A stretch of DNA of 64,000 nt from Garcia nutans (Eukaryota > Streptophyta > Magnoliopsida > Malpighiales > Euphorbiaceae). Shown here one piece after another: positions 11,938 to 22,167 of the stretch (positions are counted from its first letter, which is position 1; each line of letters begins with the position of its first letter). The stretch covers positions 38,564,001 to 38,628,000 of the forward strand of contig CANTUV010000035.1 of the NCBI GenBank assembly GCA_947685225.1, read 5' to 3'. Below the pieces are notes generated by a model that ran no database searches, was not told the DNA's origin, and worked only from the letters and a program-made list of their open reading frames with translations. The position numbers and the translations under genes are program-made.

Positions 11938-14543
11938 TCATTTATGCCCTAGAAGTTTTGCATATTGTTGTTGCTGTTATTGTTATATATTGGATTGAAT
12001 ATATGTGTTAAATTGTAAGAGAAAAGAAATTGAGAAGAGAAAGTATATGTATATGTATTTTGGGAAGAAATAGGGTTTAGAGACAAATTTATATGTTGTG
12101 TATATGTTAATATATATGACATATAAAGTGGTCAAAAGGCTTGGTCAATGCAAGAGAAGATATTTATTTGAGATTGGTAAATTACTTAATTGGGCACATA
12201 TAAGACAAAAAGATAATTATGTGAATAAGGGCACTTTGGTAATTGCTTGGATAAAATCACATGGTGGATATTTAAAGAAGGTTTGACTTGTGTTTTCTTC
12301 ATCATTTCTTCTTCTTCTTCTTGTTGATGGCCGGCCCTCCATAGCCAAAGAGAAAGAAAGAGACAAGTGATGGTTTTGGTGATTTCAAGCTTAAATTGAA
12401 GAAAGATTAAGTGTTCAAGTGTTGATTTAAGAAGTTTTTAACTAAGGTAAGATCTTTTCTCTAATTTCTTCAATTCTTTTGAAGTGGTATGATTAAGTTG
12501 CTTATGGTATGATTGTAAGTATTGATTTTGCTTGATAGATGAGAAGTTGGGTTGGTGTGGGTGATGGAAGAGTAAGATTGGTGTTTAGTGAAATTGTTTC
12601 TGTTTTAGGATTAGTAAAGGCTGTGACTTGTATGATTTTTAATTAATTTTAGAAAAATGTTCTTGAAGTGAATTTTTGATATGTTGTGCCTCTATGAGTC
12701 TAGAATGACTGAAAAATATGTTGATTCGATTTTGGAATGGTTATGAGTTTAGAAAAATTATTTTCATTAGACCTGTTCCAGCAGGTACCTTAACTGGGAC
12801 AGCTATATTTCGTGATTTTTAATAAAATGTAGAAAAATCATATTCAATTGAATTTTGGATATGTTGTTGCTTAGTGAGTCTAGTATTTGAGAAAAATAAT
12901 TTGGAACCACGTTGATTGAATTTGATTTATGGAATTCACAAAGTTCAGAACTGCTGCCAGGATGCAGGGCAATTGGGGCAGTCTGGTTGGGTGAACTATT
13001 TGACCAAGATTTTGTGTTCAGTTTGATCTGAAATTTTAAAGGGATGATTTTAAAATACAAAACTAAATTCTGTAAAAATTTTAGAATTTTTAGTCAAGTA
13101 GATTATTTTATACAATTTTTCAAAATAAGGATAAAATGGAGTCTAAAACCAGAATGTATTATTTATATGAATCATATCAATTGTTCTTTGCCCTAATTGC
13201 ATTGTTGAGATTGAGCAATGTTATGTTATGCATTGTGAATGGTTATGTGTTTCATGAATGATATACATTGAAATTGAAATGATAATTCAAATAAGACATG
13301 ATATGAGACAATGCCATTGTGATTGGCTATGATGATGATATTGAAAGAAAGAAGGCATGTTTGCCTAAATGTGATGAGAATTTGAGAATGGAAATGGTAA
13401 GTATATAATAAATGAATTGTTTGTTTAATATGTTATTCAGTTTCAGAGTTCTGGATTTGGGTGGCATGCCTAAGAAATGATGAAAGGTAACAGTCTTGCC
13501 GGGTTGAGGATCTCCTCAAATGTGTTGAGTTGATGGTCCAAGAGACTGGGTCTGTTACACTATGAGAATTGTGAATATGAAATATATGATTTGTAACAGT
13601 CTTGCCGGGTTGAGGATCTCCTCAAATGTGTTGAGTTGATGGTCCAAGAGACTGGGTCTGTTACACTATGAGAATTGTGACTATGAACCAAAGCAGTAAC
13701 TCTGAACTCTGAATATCGTATTAAATACTTGTTGGGCCCATAGGTGTCAAGGTTATATGAATGTCCTAAATAATGTTATGAGTTAATGAAATAAGATATT
13801 GGTTATTGAGTAATGTTGAATGTGGAAAGATGTTGAAATGTGGTATGCTCATATGACTATGATTTGTGAAATGCATAATTATGTGTTAACTTTATATTTA
13901 TAATGTTGATCTTATCAATAGCATATGTGGCATTGTATTGCATTAAAGCATACTATTAGCATGTTTTATCTTACTAAGCCGTTGGCTTAGCGCGATAGTG
14001 TTTAATCGCGCAGGTAGTAGAGTGGATAGAGTTGAACCCGAGAGTTCATCAAGACCTAGTGAGAGTAGACCTTGAAGAATCCATTTTGGGAGCTTAAAGA
14101 TCAGAGCAGACTTGCCAATCATGTATAAATTTTATGTGTTGTAAAACTTGAGTTTTGATGTATATGAATTTGTAAATATGTAAATATTTTATAACTTCCG
14201 CTGTGTAATATTTAAAAATGGGGGATTGTCACAAAACCTTTATTTTATGTTGTACTAGAAGTGTAAATTCTTTTTGCAGGTTGTAGTTGAGGTTACAAGG
14301 GGGATTTATTGGGAGTGTACTGAGAAAGATTTTGTTTGCATTGGGTTGTGTAAAATGTTTTTTAAAAAAAGAAAAAAACCGGTTTTGTCGACACTTGGGA
14401 CTCAATTTTTAAGCGAAACTATGGCAAAATTTTTGAAAAAAAAAATCGGAACTAAAATTTGACTAAGTAAAATTGGTAGCAACATTAGGTTAGTGTGGCG
14501 CCTCTACTCAGCTTACATATATAGGTCGGGAAGGGGTGTTACA
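11938..14543 (+). mobile_element. Nested solo LTR (Tekay/Del-like Ty3 type), 2606 bp
   Basis: It begins TGTAATATCC and ends GGGGTGTTACA and is flanked by the 5-bp duplication TGTTT (11933-11937 and 14544-14548). It has no internal domain, PBS or pol, so it reads as a solo LTR left by recombination. Orientation + is taken from a CTTCTT-rich leader near 12300 and a CTTACTAAGCCGTTGGCTTAGCG block near 13970, which have the reverse order in the - strand copies at 25.6, 48.1 and 50.2 kb. The family name rests on TGTAACACCC-type ends and layout. Confidence 0.75.
13488..13690 (+). repeat. 106-bp tandem duplication inside the nested solo LTR
   Basis: The block starting TAACAGTCTTGCCGGGTTGA at 13488 repeats at 13594 and is nearly identical through GAGAATTGTGA. 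It has a higher GC content than its surroundings. Confidence 0.9.
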
Positions 14544-14632
14544 TGTTTATTAAGGATAGAGAAAAGTACAAAGGCAGAAAATAAAGCAATAATCATATGA
14601 AAATGCAAACAATAGAGACAAAAAGTTTTAAG

Positions 14633-16030
14633 CTATTCAGAGTCATCATCTACATCTAGTTCTTCTTCAACTAAAGGAACTTTTCCTTTATCTTTAGGAG
14701 CAACAGAGGCAGAGCTAGTGCTGATGGACTCTTCTTCTTCAGGAATGCTTTGGGTATGATTACTTATATCCCAATCTTCAAGGTTGCACTGAGGCAAGTC
14801 CAATTTTCCTTGCATGTCATAGAGATCATGGTGCATATGAGATATAAGGTCAATTCTCTTGTTCAAGTGCTGAAATCTCTTGGAGACACTTTTCTTGAAC
14901 TTGGAGAATTTCCTGGAAAGAGTTTTGATAGCTTGGAGGATGAGTTGAGTGGAGGATGAAGTAGTTTCTTGAGCAACTTTTGATGAAGTTGCTTTTGGAG
15001 GTAATTCCACAGCAACTTCAACTGAATCTCCTTCTTCCTCAATTGTATATCTTGGCCTCTTCTTTTGTTTATCCATTACTCCTTTCTTGCCAAAGTAGTA
15101 TACATATGATCCTTCAATTTTCCTAACACATCCAGCATGCTCTAAGTAATCTATTGTGATAGCACTGGAAGCTAGAGTGAAAGGGTTTCTCAAGGTAGCT
15201 AAGTTCAAATCATTCAGAAGGTTTAGGTGCCTAGCTATTTGAGTAACTTGAGAGGATAGGAAGAATGTACCAGTTCTTGTAACAGCATGATGAAAGAAGG
15301 TGTCTATCAAGAACTTGGTGGAGTTTATTTTGATGTTATGGGTGAAAGCATACATAAAGATGAGGTCTCTTTTGGTGACTTTCTCATTTCCATCTGCTCT
15401 TTGGTGGATGGTATAAGTGATAATCCTATGGAGCATCCAGTGGGTGAGAGTTTTGATATGTCTGGCTTTGGATTCTTTTTCAAAGGAAGTTTCAATGGAA
15501 ATTTCTTGCCAGAAATCAGAAAGGGTTCGGTTGGAGAACATTTGGTCATTGTAAGAGGTTATACCTTCAGAAGGGAAGTTCCAAATGCTACCAAAATCTT
15601 CTAGAGATAGGGCTTGGTATTGATCAAAGAGCTTAAATCTAACTCCATACCACCCTAGTGCAGAATTTGCACTCTTTTCTATTTGAAGAGACATCAGAAA
15701 TTCTTTGCTAAGACTAGAGTAGCCTACCTCTTCTGGAAAGACAAATTTTCTCCATCCAAGGACATCCAACAATCTCTCAATTTCGTCCTTGATGCCTAAT
15801 ACAGAAAGCATTCCACCAAAAGGTGATTTGGTGCCTTCAACCTTCTTTTTCTTAAGCATAGCATACCTAATGTCTTCCTCAGAGGTTTGGTGGTGAGGTT
15901 TGTGAATTTTCTCACCTCTTTTGGATTGAGGAGGAGATGGAGGTTCAACAATAGGTTCTCTAATGGTGATTCCTAGAACTCTCTTGGCTTGACCCTTAAT
16001 TTTGGAGGTGGTTTTTCTTTTGGGAGCCAT
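14633..16030 (-). CDS. Copia third ORF: Athila ORF1-like / plant transposon-domain protein, 465 aa
   Basis: An intact ORF on the element's sense strand, downstream of RNase H and upstream of the 3' LTR. The ATG context (TTCAATGGCT) is good for plants. Residues ~1-60 are basic and Pro/Ser/Lys-rich. Residues ~75-160 (LGIKDEIERLLDVLGW ... VRFKLFDQYQALSLEDFGSI) and ~195-285 (HWMLHRIITYTIHQRADG ... KRDLIFMYAF) follow the pattern of the Athila ORF1 / 'putative plant transposon protein' family. Residues ~365-420 look like a coiled coil, and the tail is acidic and Ser/Glu-rich. I see no signal peptide or membrane helix, so it is not an obvious env-like protein although it sits where Sireviruses carry one. 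Its role is unknown. Being open over 465 codons while pol is broken is notable. The family link is by pattern memory and needs a profile search. Confidence 0.75.
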   Translation of the reverse strand: MAPKRKTTSKIKGQAKRVLGITIREPIVEPPSPPQSKRGEKIHKPHHQTSEEDIRYAMLKKKKVEGTKSPFGGMLSVLGIKDEIERLLDVLGWRKFVFPEEVGYSSLSKEFLMSLQIEKSANSALGWYGVRFKLFDQYQALSLEDFGSIWNFPSEGITSYNDQMFSNRTLSDFWQEISIETSFEKESKARHIKTLTHWMLHRIITYTIHQRADGNEKVTKRDLIFMYAFTHNIKINSTKFLIDTFFHHAVTRTGTFFLSSQVTQIARHLNLLNDLNLATLRNPFTLASSAITIDYLEHAGCVRKIEGSYVYYFGKKGVMDKQKKRPRYTIEEEGDSVEVAVELPPKATSSKVAQETTSSSTQLILQAIKTLSRKFSKFKKSVSKRFQHLNKRIDLISHMHHDLYDMQGKLDLPQCNLEDWDISNHTQSIPEEEESISTSSASVAPKDKGKVPLVEEELDVDDDSE

Positions 16031-16584
16031 TGAAACAGAAAGAACAGAAGAGAGCAGGAAAACAGAGGTTCAATTGAATGACAGATGATGAGGAGAAGAT
16101 TTTAGGGTTTCAGAATGTTTTTAGAAGCAAAATATCAAAGAAAATTATTTATTATGCTCTTAAATAGATGAAATAACGAAAATAGCCGTTTATGACTGTT
16201 GAAAGTCAAGATTTGCGACCTGTCACACAGCCAACGGTTATAAATTTTCGAGCAGAGTGTACAGGGTGCGGTCGCACATTGAACAAGGTGCGATCGCGAA
16301 ATGAGGTCTAGCGACCATTTTCAAGATAAGTACGCTCGCGAGAGAAGAAATTGTCTGTAACGGTCGAAACTATTCAAATTGGTGCGGCCGCGCACAAAAT
16401 TTTCTCGACCGCGCATAGAGTCATTAGTTTGAATGAAACTGTCAGACAAGATAGCGATCGCGAAAGGACTCTGGAGCGACCGCTAAAGACTTAAAAATTG
16501 AAAGATTCATGGAAAGATAGAAAATATTTCTAGAGTGTTAAGAACCATTAAATTCATGCACATAGAAACTTCATTGATAGGCAA
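16031..16584 (-). promoter_or_regulatory. Spacer between pol and ORF3: U3-like motif cluster and TATA-like box
   Basis: On the element's strand the order is: pol stop, a cluster of about nine GCGGTCGC/GCGATCGC/GCGGCCGC-type motifs (16500 to 16260), an AAACGGCTA box (~16188), a TATA-like CTATTTAAG (~16165), a pyrimidine-containing leader, then the ORF3 start at 16030. The 5' LTR has the same order: motif cluster, AACGGCTA-like box, CTATAAATA, leader. This suggests an internal promoter for ORF3. It is an inference from motif order and is not tested. Confidence 0.5.
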
Positions 16585-19500
16585 TTAATTCAAAGTATTT
16601 CCATCAATCATTCCTAAATTAAGTTTAATAAAATTAAGTTTATCTTCATTCAATGGTTTTGTAAAGACATCCGCAAGTTGATTTTGTGTTTCAATAAATT
16701 CTAGAATTATGTTCTGATTTTGCACATTTTCCCTCAAAAAATGATGTCTAATATCTATATGCTTGGATCTAGAATGTTGTATAGGATTCTTAGATAAATT
16801 GATAGCACTAGTGTTGTCACATTTAATGGAAATATTGTTAAAAACTTTACCATAGTCAAGCAATTGTTGTTTCATCCATAATACTTGTGTGCAACAAAAA
16901 CAAGCTGCAACATATTCAGCTTCCGTTGTGGATAAAGCAACTGATGCTTGTTTCTTACTATGCCAAGAAACTAAACAATTACCAAGAAAGTGACATGCTC
17001 CTGTAGTGCTTTTTCTATCTAAGATACTACCTGCATAATCTGCATCTGAAAATCCTATAATATGAAATGATGTGTTCTTTGGATACCAAAGTCCTAATTG
17101 CATTGTACCACTCAAATATTTCAAGATTCTTTTAGTGGCATTCAAGTGTGATTCTTTAGGAAAGGTTTGAAATCTAGCACATAGACATACACTGTATATT
17201 ATATCAGGCCTAGATGCGGTTAAGTAAAGTAGTGATCCGATGATACCTCGATATTTCTTCTCATCTACTGCTTTACCATTGTCATCTTTACCTAATTTCA
17301 AGGATGTACTCATGGGAGTTTTGCTAGTTTTGCAGCCATCCATTCCAAATTTCTTCATGAGTTCTCTTGTATATTTGGATTGGTTGATGAAGATCCCATC
17401 TTTACATTGCTTGACTTGCAATCCAAGGAAGAACTTGAGTTCACCCATCATGCTCATTTCAAATTCCCTGGTCATACAAGAAGCAAATTCTTTGCACAAG
17501 GCTTCATCAGTAGCTCCAAATATTATGTCATCCACATAAATTTGTACAATCAAAATGTTATGCTTATCCTTTTTAACAAAGAGAGTTGTGTCTACTTTTC
17601 CTTTTGCAAAACCATTTTCAAGCAAATATGCACTAAGTTTATCATACCATGCTCTAGGTGCTTGTTTCAATCCATATAAAGCTTTGGTAAGTTTGAAAAC
17701 ATGATCATGAAATTTGTAGTTTTCAAATCCAGGAGGTTGTTCAACATAAACTTCTTCATTTATGAGTCCGTTTAGGAATGCACTTTTAACATCCATTTGA
17801 TAAAGCTTAAAATTCATATGACATGCAAAAGCAAGTAATATTCTAATAGCTTCTAATCTGGCTACAGGGGCAAAGGTTTCATCATAATCAATACCTTATT
17901 CTTGATTATAACCTTTGGCTACCAATCTTGCTTTATTTCTAATAATGTGACCATTTTCATCAAGCTTATTCCTATAAACCCATTTGCATCCTATTATAGA
18001 ATGATCTTTAGGTCTAGGAGTAAGTTGCCAAACATTATTTCTTTCAAATTGATTAAGTTCATCTTGCATTGCAGTTATCCAATTTTCATCATTTAAAGCT
18101 TCCTCAACAGTTTTTGGTTCAATTTGAGAAACAAAAGCAAAATTAACATCAACATGATTAATTTTAGATCTAGTGATTACTCCCTTAGATGTTTCTCCAA
18201 TGATGAGTTCCTTTGGATGATCTTTCTTGTATTGCCAATCCTTAGGTAGATCCTGAGTCTTTTCTTCAAGTTGATTGATCTTTGGAGCATCAATAGATTC
18301 AAGAGATTCAAGATTATCTGCAGGGTCATTAAAAGTAATACCTTTCTTTTGATCAAGTTTAGATGATTCATCAAATACAACATGCATTGATTCTTCTATT
18401 ACTAGAGTTTTCATGTTAAATACTCTATATGCTTTGCTATATGATGAATATCCTAAGAATATGCCTTCATCTGATTTGGATGAAAATTTTCCAAGATTAT
18501 CCTTGGTATTCAATATGAAGCATTTGCATCCGAATACTCTAAAATATCCAATTCTGGGTATTCTTCCATTCCATAGCTCATAAGAAGTTTTATTAGTTAA
18601 ATGCCTTTTGTAAACACGATTTGCAATGTAGCAAGCTGTATTAACGGCTTCTGCCCAAAAATAAGATGGTAAATCATATTCATTGAGCATTGTTCTAGCC
18701 ATTTCAATTAAAGTTCTATTTTTCCTTTCAACTACACCATTTTGTTGTGGAGTTCTAGGAGCAGAAAAATTATGTGAAATGCCAAGTTCATTGCAAAAGG
18801 TTTCAAAATTTTCATTTTCAAATTCTTTACCATGATAACTTCTAATAGATGTGATCACATATCCTTTTTCATTTTGAACTCTTTTTGCAAATGTTTTGAA
18901 GCAATTAAAGGCTTCATTCTTTTGAGCTAAGAAATTAACCCATGTGAATCTAGAGTAATCATCAACAAGAACAAATGCATATGATTTGCCTCCTAAGCTT
19001 GTAACTCTATTTGGTTCAAACAAGTCTAAATGAATGAGCTCTAAAGGTCTAGAGGTACTTATAATACTCTTTGATTTAAATGAGCTTTTATGTTGCTTAC
19101 CATGTTGACAAGGTTCACAAATTTTATCTTTATCATATTTTATCTTAGGTAAGCCATCAACTAAGTTCTCATTATAAATATATTTCAATTGATCCATACC
19201 AGCATGTCCTAGTCTTCTATGCCATAACCATGCATCATTATTAGTGGACATTAAACATGTATGATTTGAATGTATGCTGACATTGTAAGTGTTGTTTGTT
19301 CTAGTACCTTTAAATATGATAACATCATTTGAGTTTGTGATTTTGCATTCCTTGGAATCAAACTCGACAAAGTATGCTTTATCACAAAGTTGACTAACAC
19401 TTAGCAAGTTATGTTTCAAACCATCAACAAGCCATACATCTTCAATTAAATCCTTACCAATAGAACCAATGGAGCCAACACCAAGAATTTTACCTTTAGC

Positions 19501-19656
19501 ATTGTTTCCAAAAGTTACGTTACCTCCATGTTTGTAGGTAATACTTGTAAAGAGCTTTGCATTTCCAGTCATATGCCTTGAGCATCCACTATCCACAAGC
19601 CATGTGCTTTCATTGGTAGTAGATTTTAGGCATACCTGCAAAACAATTGTGATCAT
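16585..19656 (-). pseudogene. pol: Copia pol (protease-integrase-RT-RNase H) with an in-frame stop
   Basis: One frame of 1024 codons, split by TAA at 17896-17898 (codon 587), just before the RT palm. Numbering from the ATG at 19656: protease VDSG at 21-24; integrase HHCC zinc finger (HRRLGHAG ~145, CEPCQHGK ~179); catalytic Asp 211 (HLDLFEP); Tyr 274 where the second catalytic Asp is expected (RSYHGKEF); and Glu 310 (VVERKN). The spacing Y274-E310 is exactly that of DD35E. After the stop come RT with MDVKSAFLNG and an intact YVDD, and RNase H with DADYAGS, STTEAEY and the C-terminal HIDIRHHFLRE block. Both the nonsense codon and the Tyr are explained by single G-to-T changes. The upstream start is uncertain because pol probably follows gag by a frame change. 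Confidence 0.92.
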
Positions 19657-19856
19657 CTTCTTTTAGGTACCCACTTGAAGTTGGGTCCTTGATGGTTAGT
19701 AGAAAAAGTGCCTTCTAACTTGAGATGTGCCTTTCTTATATAACAAGAAAAATTTTTGTGTCCAAATTTCATGCAATATGTGCATTGCCATGGTATTCTA
19801 TTCTTCTGCATTTTTCTTTTTGCATTATACATACAACTACAAGTATGTGATTTCTT
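19657..19856 (-). other. Gag-pol junction with a second zinc knuckle
   Basis: Reading on in the gag frame past its TAA (19857-19859), the sequence encodes a second CX2CX4HX4C zinc knuckle (CTYCMKFGHKNFSC) and a segment ending GPNFKWVPK, then a TGA that overlaps the pol ATG by two bases. Sirevirus gag proteins usually include this part. So the gag stop is probably a mutation, and pol lies one base back (-1) relative to gag. Confidence 0.6.
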
Positions 19857-21500
19857 TTATGCAAATTTAGTGAACAACAATGCATAATTATTTTTGGCTT
19901 TATCTCCTAGTGAACCATAACTAGTTCTTTTAGACTTGGTGCAAGCATCTTTGATATGAACATCAGAAATTTTAGTTGTAGATGCTTTCACAAATGTTGG
20001 TTTGCTAGGTGCAATGTTGGTTGAGCCATTGAATCCTAATCCATATTTCAAGGAAGGTGATCTTTGATTATTAATTAATGTGTTCAATGCTTCCTTTCCT
20101 TTATGAAATCTGGAAATTGATTCTTTTAGTTCTTTTAGTTCATGCTTCAATGTCTCATTCTCTTTAATCACTTTTTCTAAGTCATGTGAGCTTTTCTTTA
20201 ATTCTCCTATTGTGTTCATCAAGTGTTCATTTGAGGTTTTCAATTCTAAGGTAGAATTCTTTAAGCATATATAATCTTTTTCTAACTTAGAGTTTTTCTC
20301 TTTGTAAAGCATCATTTTAGAATAATATTTTTCTATTTTAAAATTCATGTGCTCAATCAAATCACTATCATCTATATCATTTATATCATCATGTGCTACA
20401 AGATCAAAGGATTGAGTACTTACCTCATTGGAGTCATCTTCAATAGCCATGAGACATAGATTTGCAATTCCTTCTTCTTCTTCTTCCTCACTTGAAGAAG
20501 AGTCATCCCATGTGGCTTTGAGAGACTTTTTCTTTTCTTTATCCCATTTCCTTTTGTTCTTTAATTTGTAGCAATCCGATTTGATGTGACCAGTTTTTCC
20601 ACATTCATAGCACTTTACCTCATTTTTCTTTTCTTTATCTTTGAAGGAGAATTTAGGAGGTGTACCTTTGTTTTCTTGTAATCTTTTCTTTCTTTTCCAT
20701 TCATTGATTCTTTTTGAGAACATTGCCATTTCATCTTCATCATCAGTACCTTCATTGCTTGAGCTCTCAGCTTCTTTGATTGCTTTGAGTGCAATTGGTT
20801 TTCTCTTTTCTTTCTCACCTTGATCTTCTTCTTTTTCACTGTGCAGCTCAAAAGTGAGTAATTTACCAACTAGCTCGTCGGTTCTTAATGTGCTGAGATC
20901 ATGAGCTTCTTCTATGGATGATACTTTGGATTCAAAGTTCTTTCTAGCTCTTAGGGCTCTCAAGATTTTACTGTTTACATCACCTTGATCATATACCTTG
21001 CCATACTTCTTTAGTTCATTGACAATAGCAAGCAAGCGATTTGTCATGTCGGTGACGTTTTCATTTGGTTTCATCTTGAATAGCTCATACTCATACTTAT
21101 GAACATGCATTTGTTTTTTGGTGAATCTTACTTGAGTCGTACCTTCATGGTAGTTTTCAAGTGTTTTCCAAATGCAATGTGCACAAGTTAAATGTTGAAC
21201 TCTTCCACCTTCTTCTCTTGAAATGGAGTTCATCAAGATGGAAGCAGCTCTATTGTTCTTGAATCGATCTCTGATATTGCTAGTTGACCATTGAGCTTTG
21301 GGAAGAGGAACTTGAATACCGTTAACTTCATGAGTAGGAGATTTCCACTCACTTTCCACGAAATCCCATAGTTCAATCCCTTCACTATCTAGAAACAAGT
21401 ACATTTTGTGTTTCCAGTATGAGTAATCAGTTCCATCAAAATAGGGTCTAAGAATAGAGTTAAGATTTCCATGAGAGCTTGATGAAGAAGAAGTTGCCAT
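19857..21500 (-). CDS. gag: Copia Gag polyprotein, 547 aa
   Basis: The N-terminal half is a Copia Gag core (FDGTDYSYWKHKM near residue 20; UBN2-type capsid region to ~230). A CCHC zinc knuckle CYECGKTGHIKSDC follows at ~296-309, then an acidic Ser/Glu stretch (~325-345), a long coiled coil at ~390-480 and a GLGF box near 495. The large size and coiled coil are characteristic of Sireviruses. Gag would form the virus-like particle that packages the element's RNA in the cytoplasm. The start ATG at 21500 is 41 bp from the PBS and is the first in-frame ATG. The C-terminal end may be early: a second zinc knuckle remains readable in the same frame after the stop. Confidence 0.9.
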   Translation of the reverse strand: MATSSSSSSHGNLNSILRPYFDGTDYSYWKHKMYLFLDSEGIELWDFVESEWKSPTHEVNGIQVPLPKAQWSTSNIRDRFKNNRAASILMNSISREEGGRVQHLTCAHCIWKTLENYHEGTTQVRFTKKQMHVHKYEYELFKMKPNENVTDMTNRLLAIVNELKKYGKVYDQGDVNSKILRALRARKNFESKVSSIEEAHDLSTLRTDELVGKLLTFELHSEKEEDQGEKEKRKPIALKAIKEAESSSNEGTDDEDEMAMFSKRINEWKRKKRLQENKGTPPKFSFKDKEKKNEVKCYECGKTGHIKSDCYKLKNKRKWDKEKKKSLKATWDDSSSSEEEEEEGIANLCLMAIEDDSNEVSTQSFDLVAHDDINDIDDSDLIEHMNFKIEKYYSKMMLYKEKNSKLEKDYICLKNSTLELKTSNEHLMNTIGELKKSSHDLEKVIKENETLKHELKELKESISRFHKGKEALNTLINNQRSPSLKYGLGFNGSTNIAPSKPTFVKASTTKISDVHIKDACTKSKRTSYGSLGDKAKNNYALLFTKFA

Positions 21501-21540
21501 AGTGGATCAGATTTCACAATTAAGTTTAAGAAATCTCAGG

Positions 21541-21552
21541 GCTCTGATACCA
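21541..21552 (-). other. Primer binding site, initiator tRNA-Met
   Basis: On the - strand TGGTATCAGAGC begins two bases inside the 5' LTR edge. This matches the 3' end of plant initiator tRNA-Met, the common primer of Copia elements. Confidence 0.92.
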
Positions 21553-22077
21553 ATTGTTGTCCCAAGATGGCAACCAAGAGGGGGGGGGGGGGGGTGAATT
21601 GGTTTCCTCACGAAATGATGGCAAATTAAAAAACTCAACAAACACAAATGCGGAATAGAAAGTTGGTTGAGTAATGAAAGAAAGAAAGAACACACAAGAT
21701 TTATAGTGGTTCGGATTTACCTCAATCCTACATCCACTTCCTTAACAACTTGTTAAGGTTCCACTATTCTTTGAAGTTTTTACAAGCTCACTTCCAACTT
21801 TGGTGTTTTCACAAGTTCACACCTAACTTCACAAGTGTTTTTCTAAGGCTCACACTTACAACCCAATCAAGAGTTTTACAAGGCTCACTCTCACAACCCA
21901 AGTGTTTCCCAAGCTTACACTCAAACTTATACAATGGTGTTTTCAATGATCACACCTAACATTCATTACAATTTAATTGTAAGTTTAAGTAAAAGAAAAT
22001 TTGTTGCTTGGCTATGAAAATCTGATTTCTTGATTGTTCTTTTCACTTCACTATCTTGTTTTCTCATAGAGACATTG

Positions 22078-22086
22078 TATTTATAG
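22078..22086 (-). promoter_or_regulatory. TATA box of the Copia 5' LTR
   Basis: CTATAAATA on the - strand. Transcription is expected to start ~25-35 bp downstream (about 22045-22053). The GC-motif cluster lies 80 bp and more upstream. Confidence 0.7.
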
Positions 22087-22167
22087 CCAATGTGGTCTTA
22101 CTAGTCGTTATTGAAGTTTTGAATAAAGTCTTGGCAGAATAGACCTTCTTTACTTAAACTGTCCGAA

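Noticed and set aside
14633..16030. ORF3 as a classical env-like gene
   Set aside because: No signal peptide, membrane segment or cleavage-site pattern is visible; the sequence pattern fits the Athila ORF1 type better.
16260..16500. GCGATCGC palindromes resembling the HIP1 repeat of cyanobacteria
   Set aside because: The words are part of a GCGGTCGC-type series in a plant retrotransposon. No bacterial sequence surrounds them.
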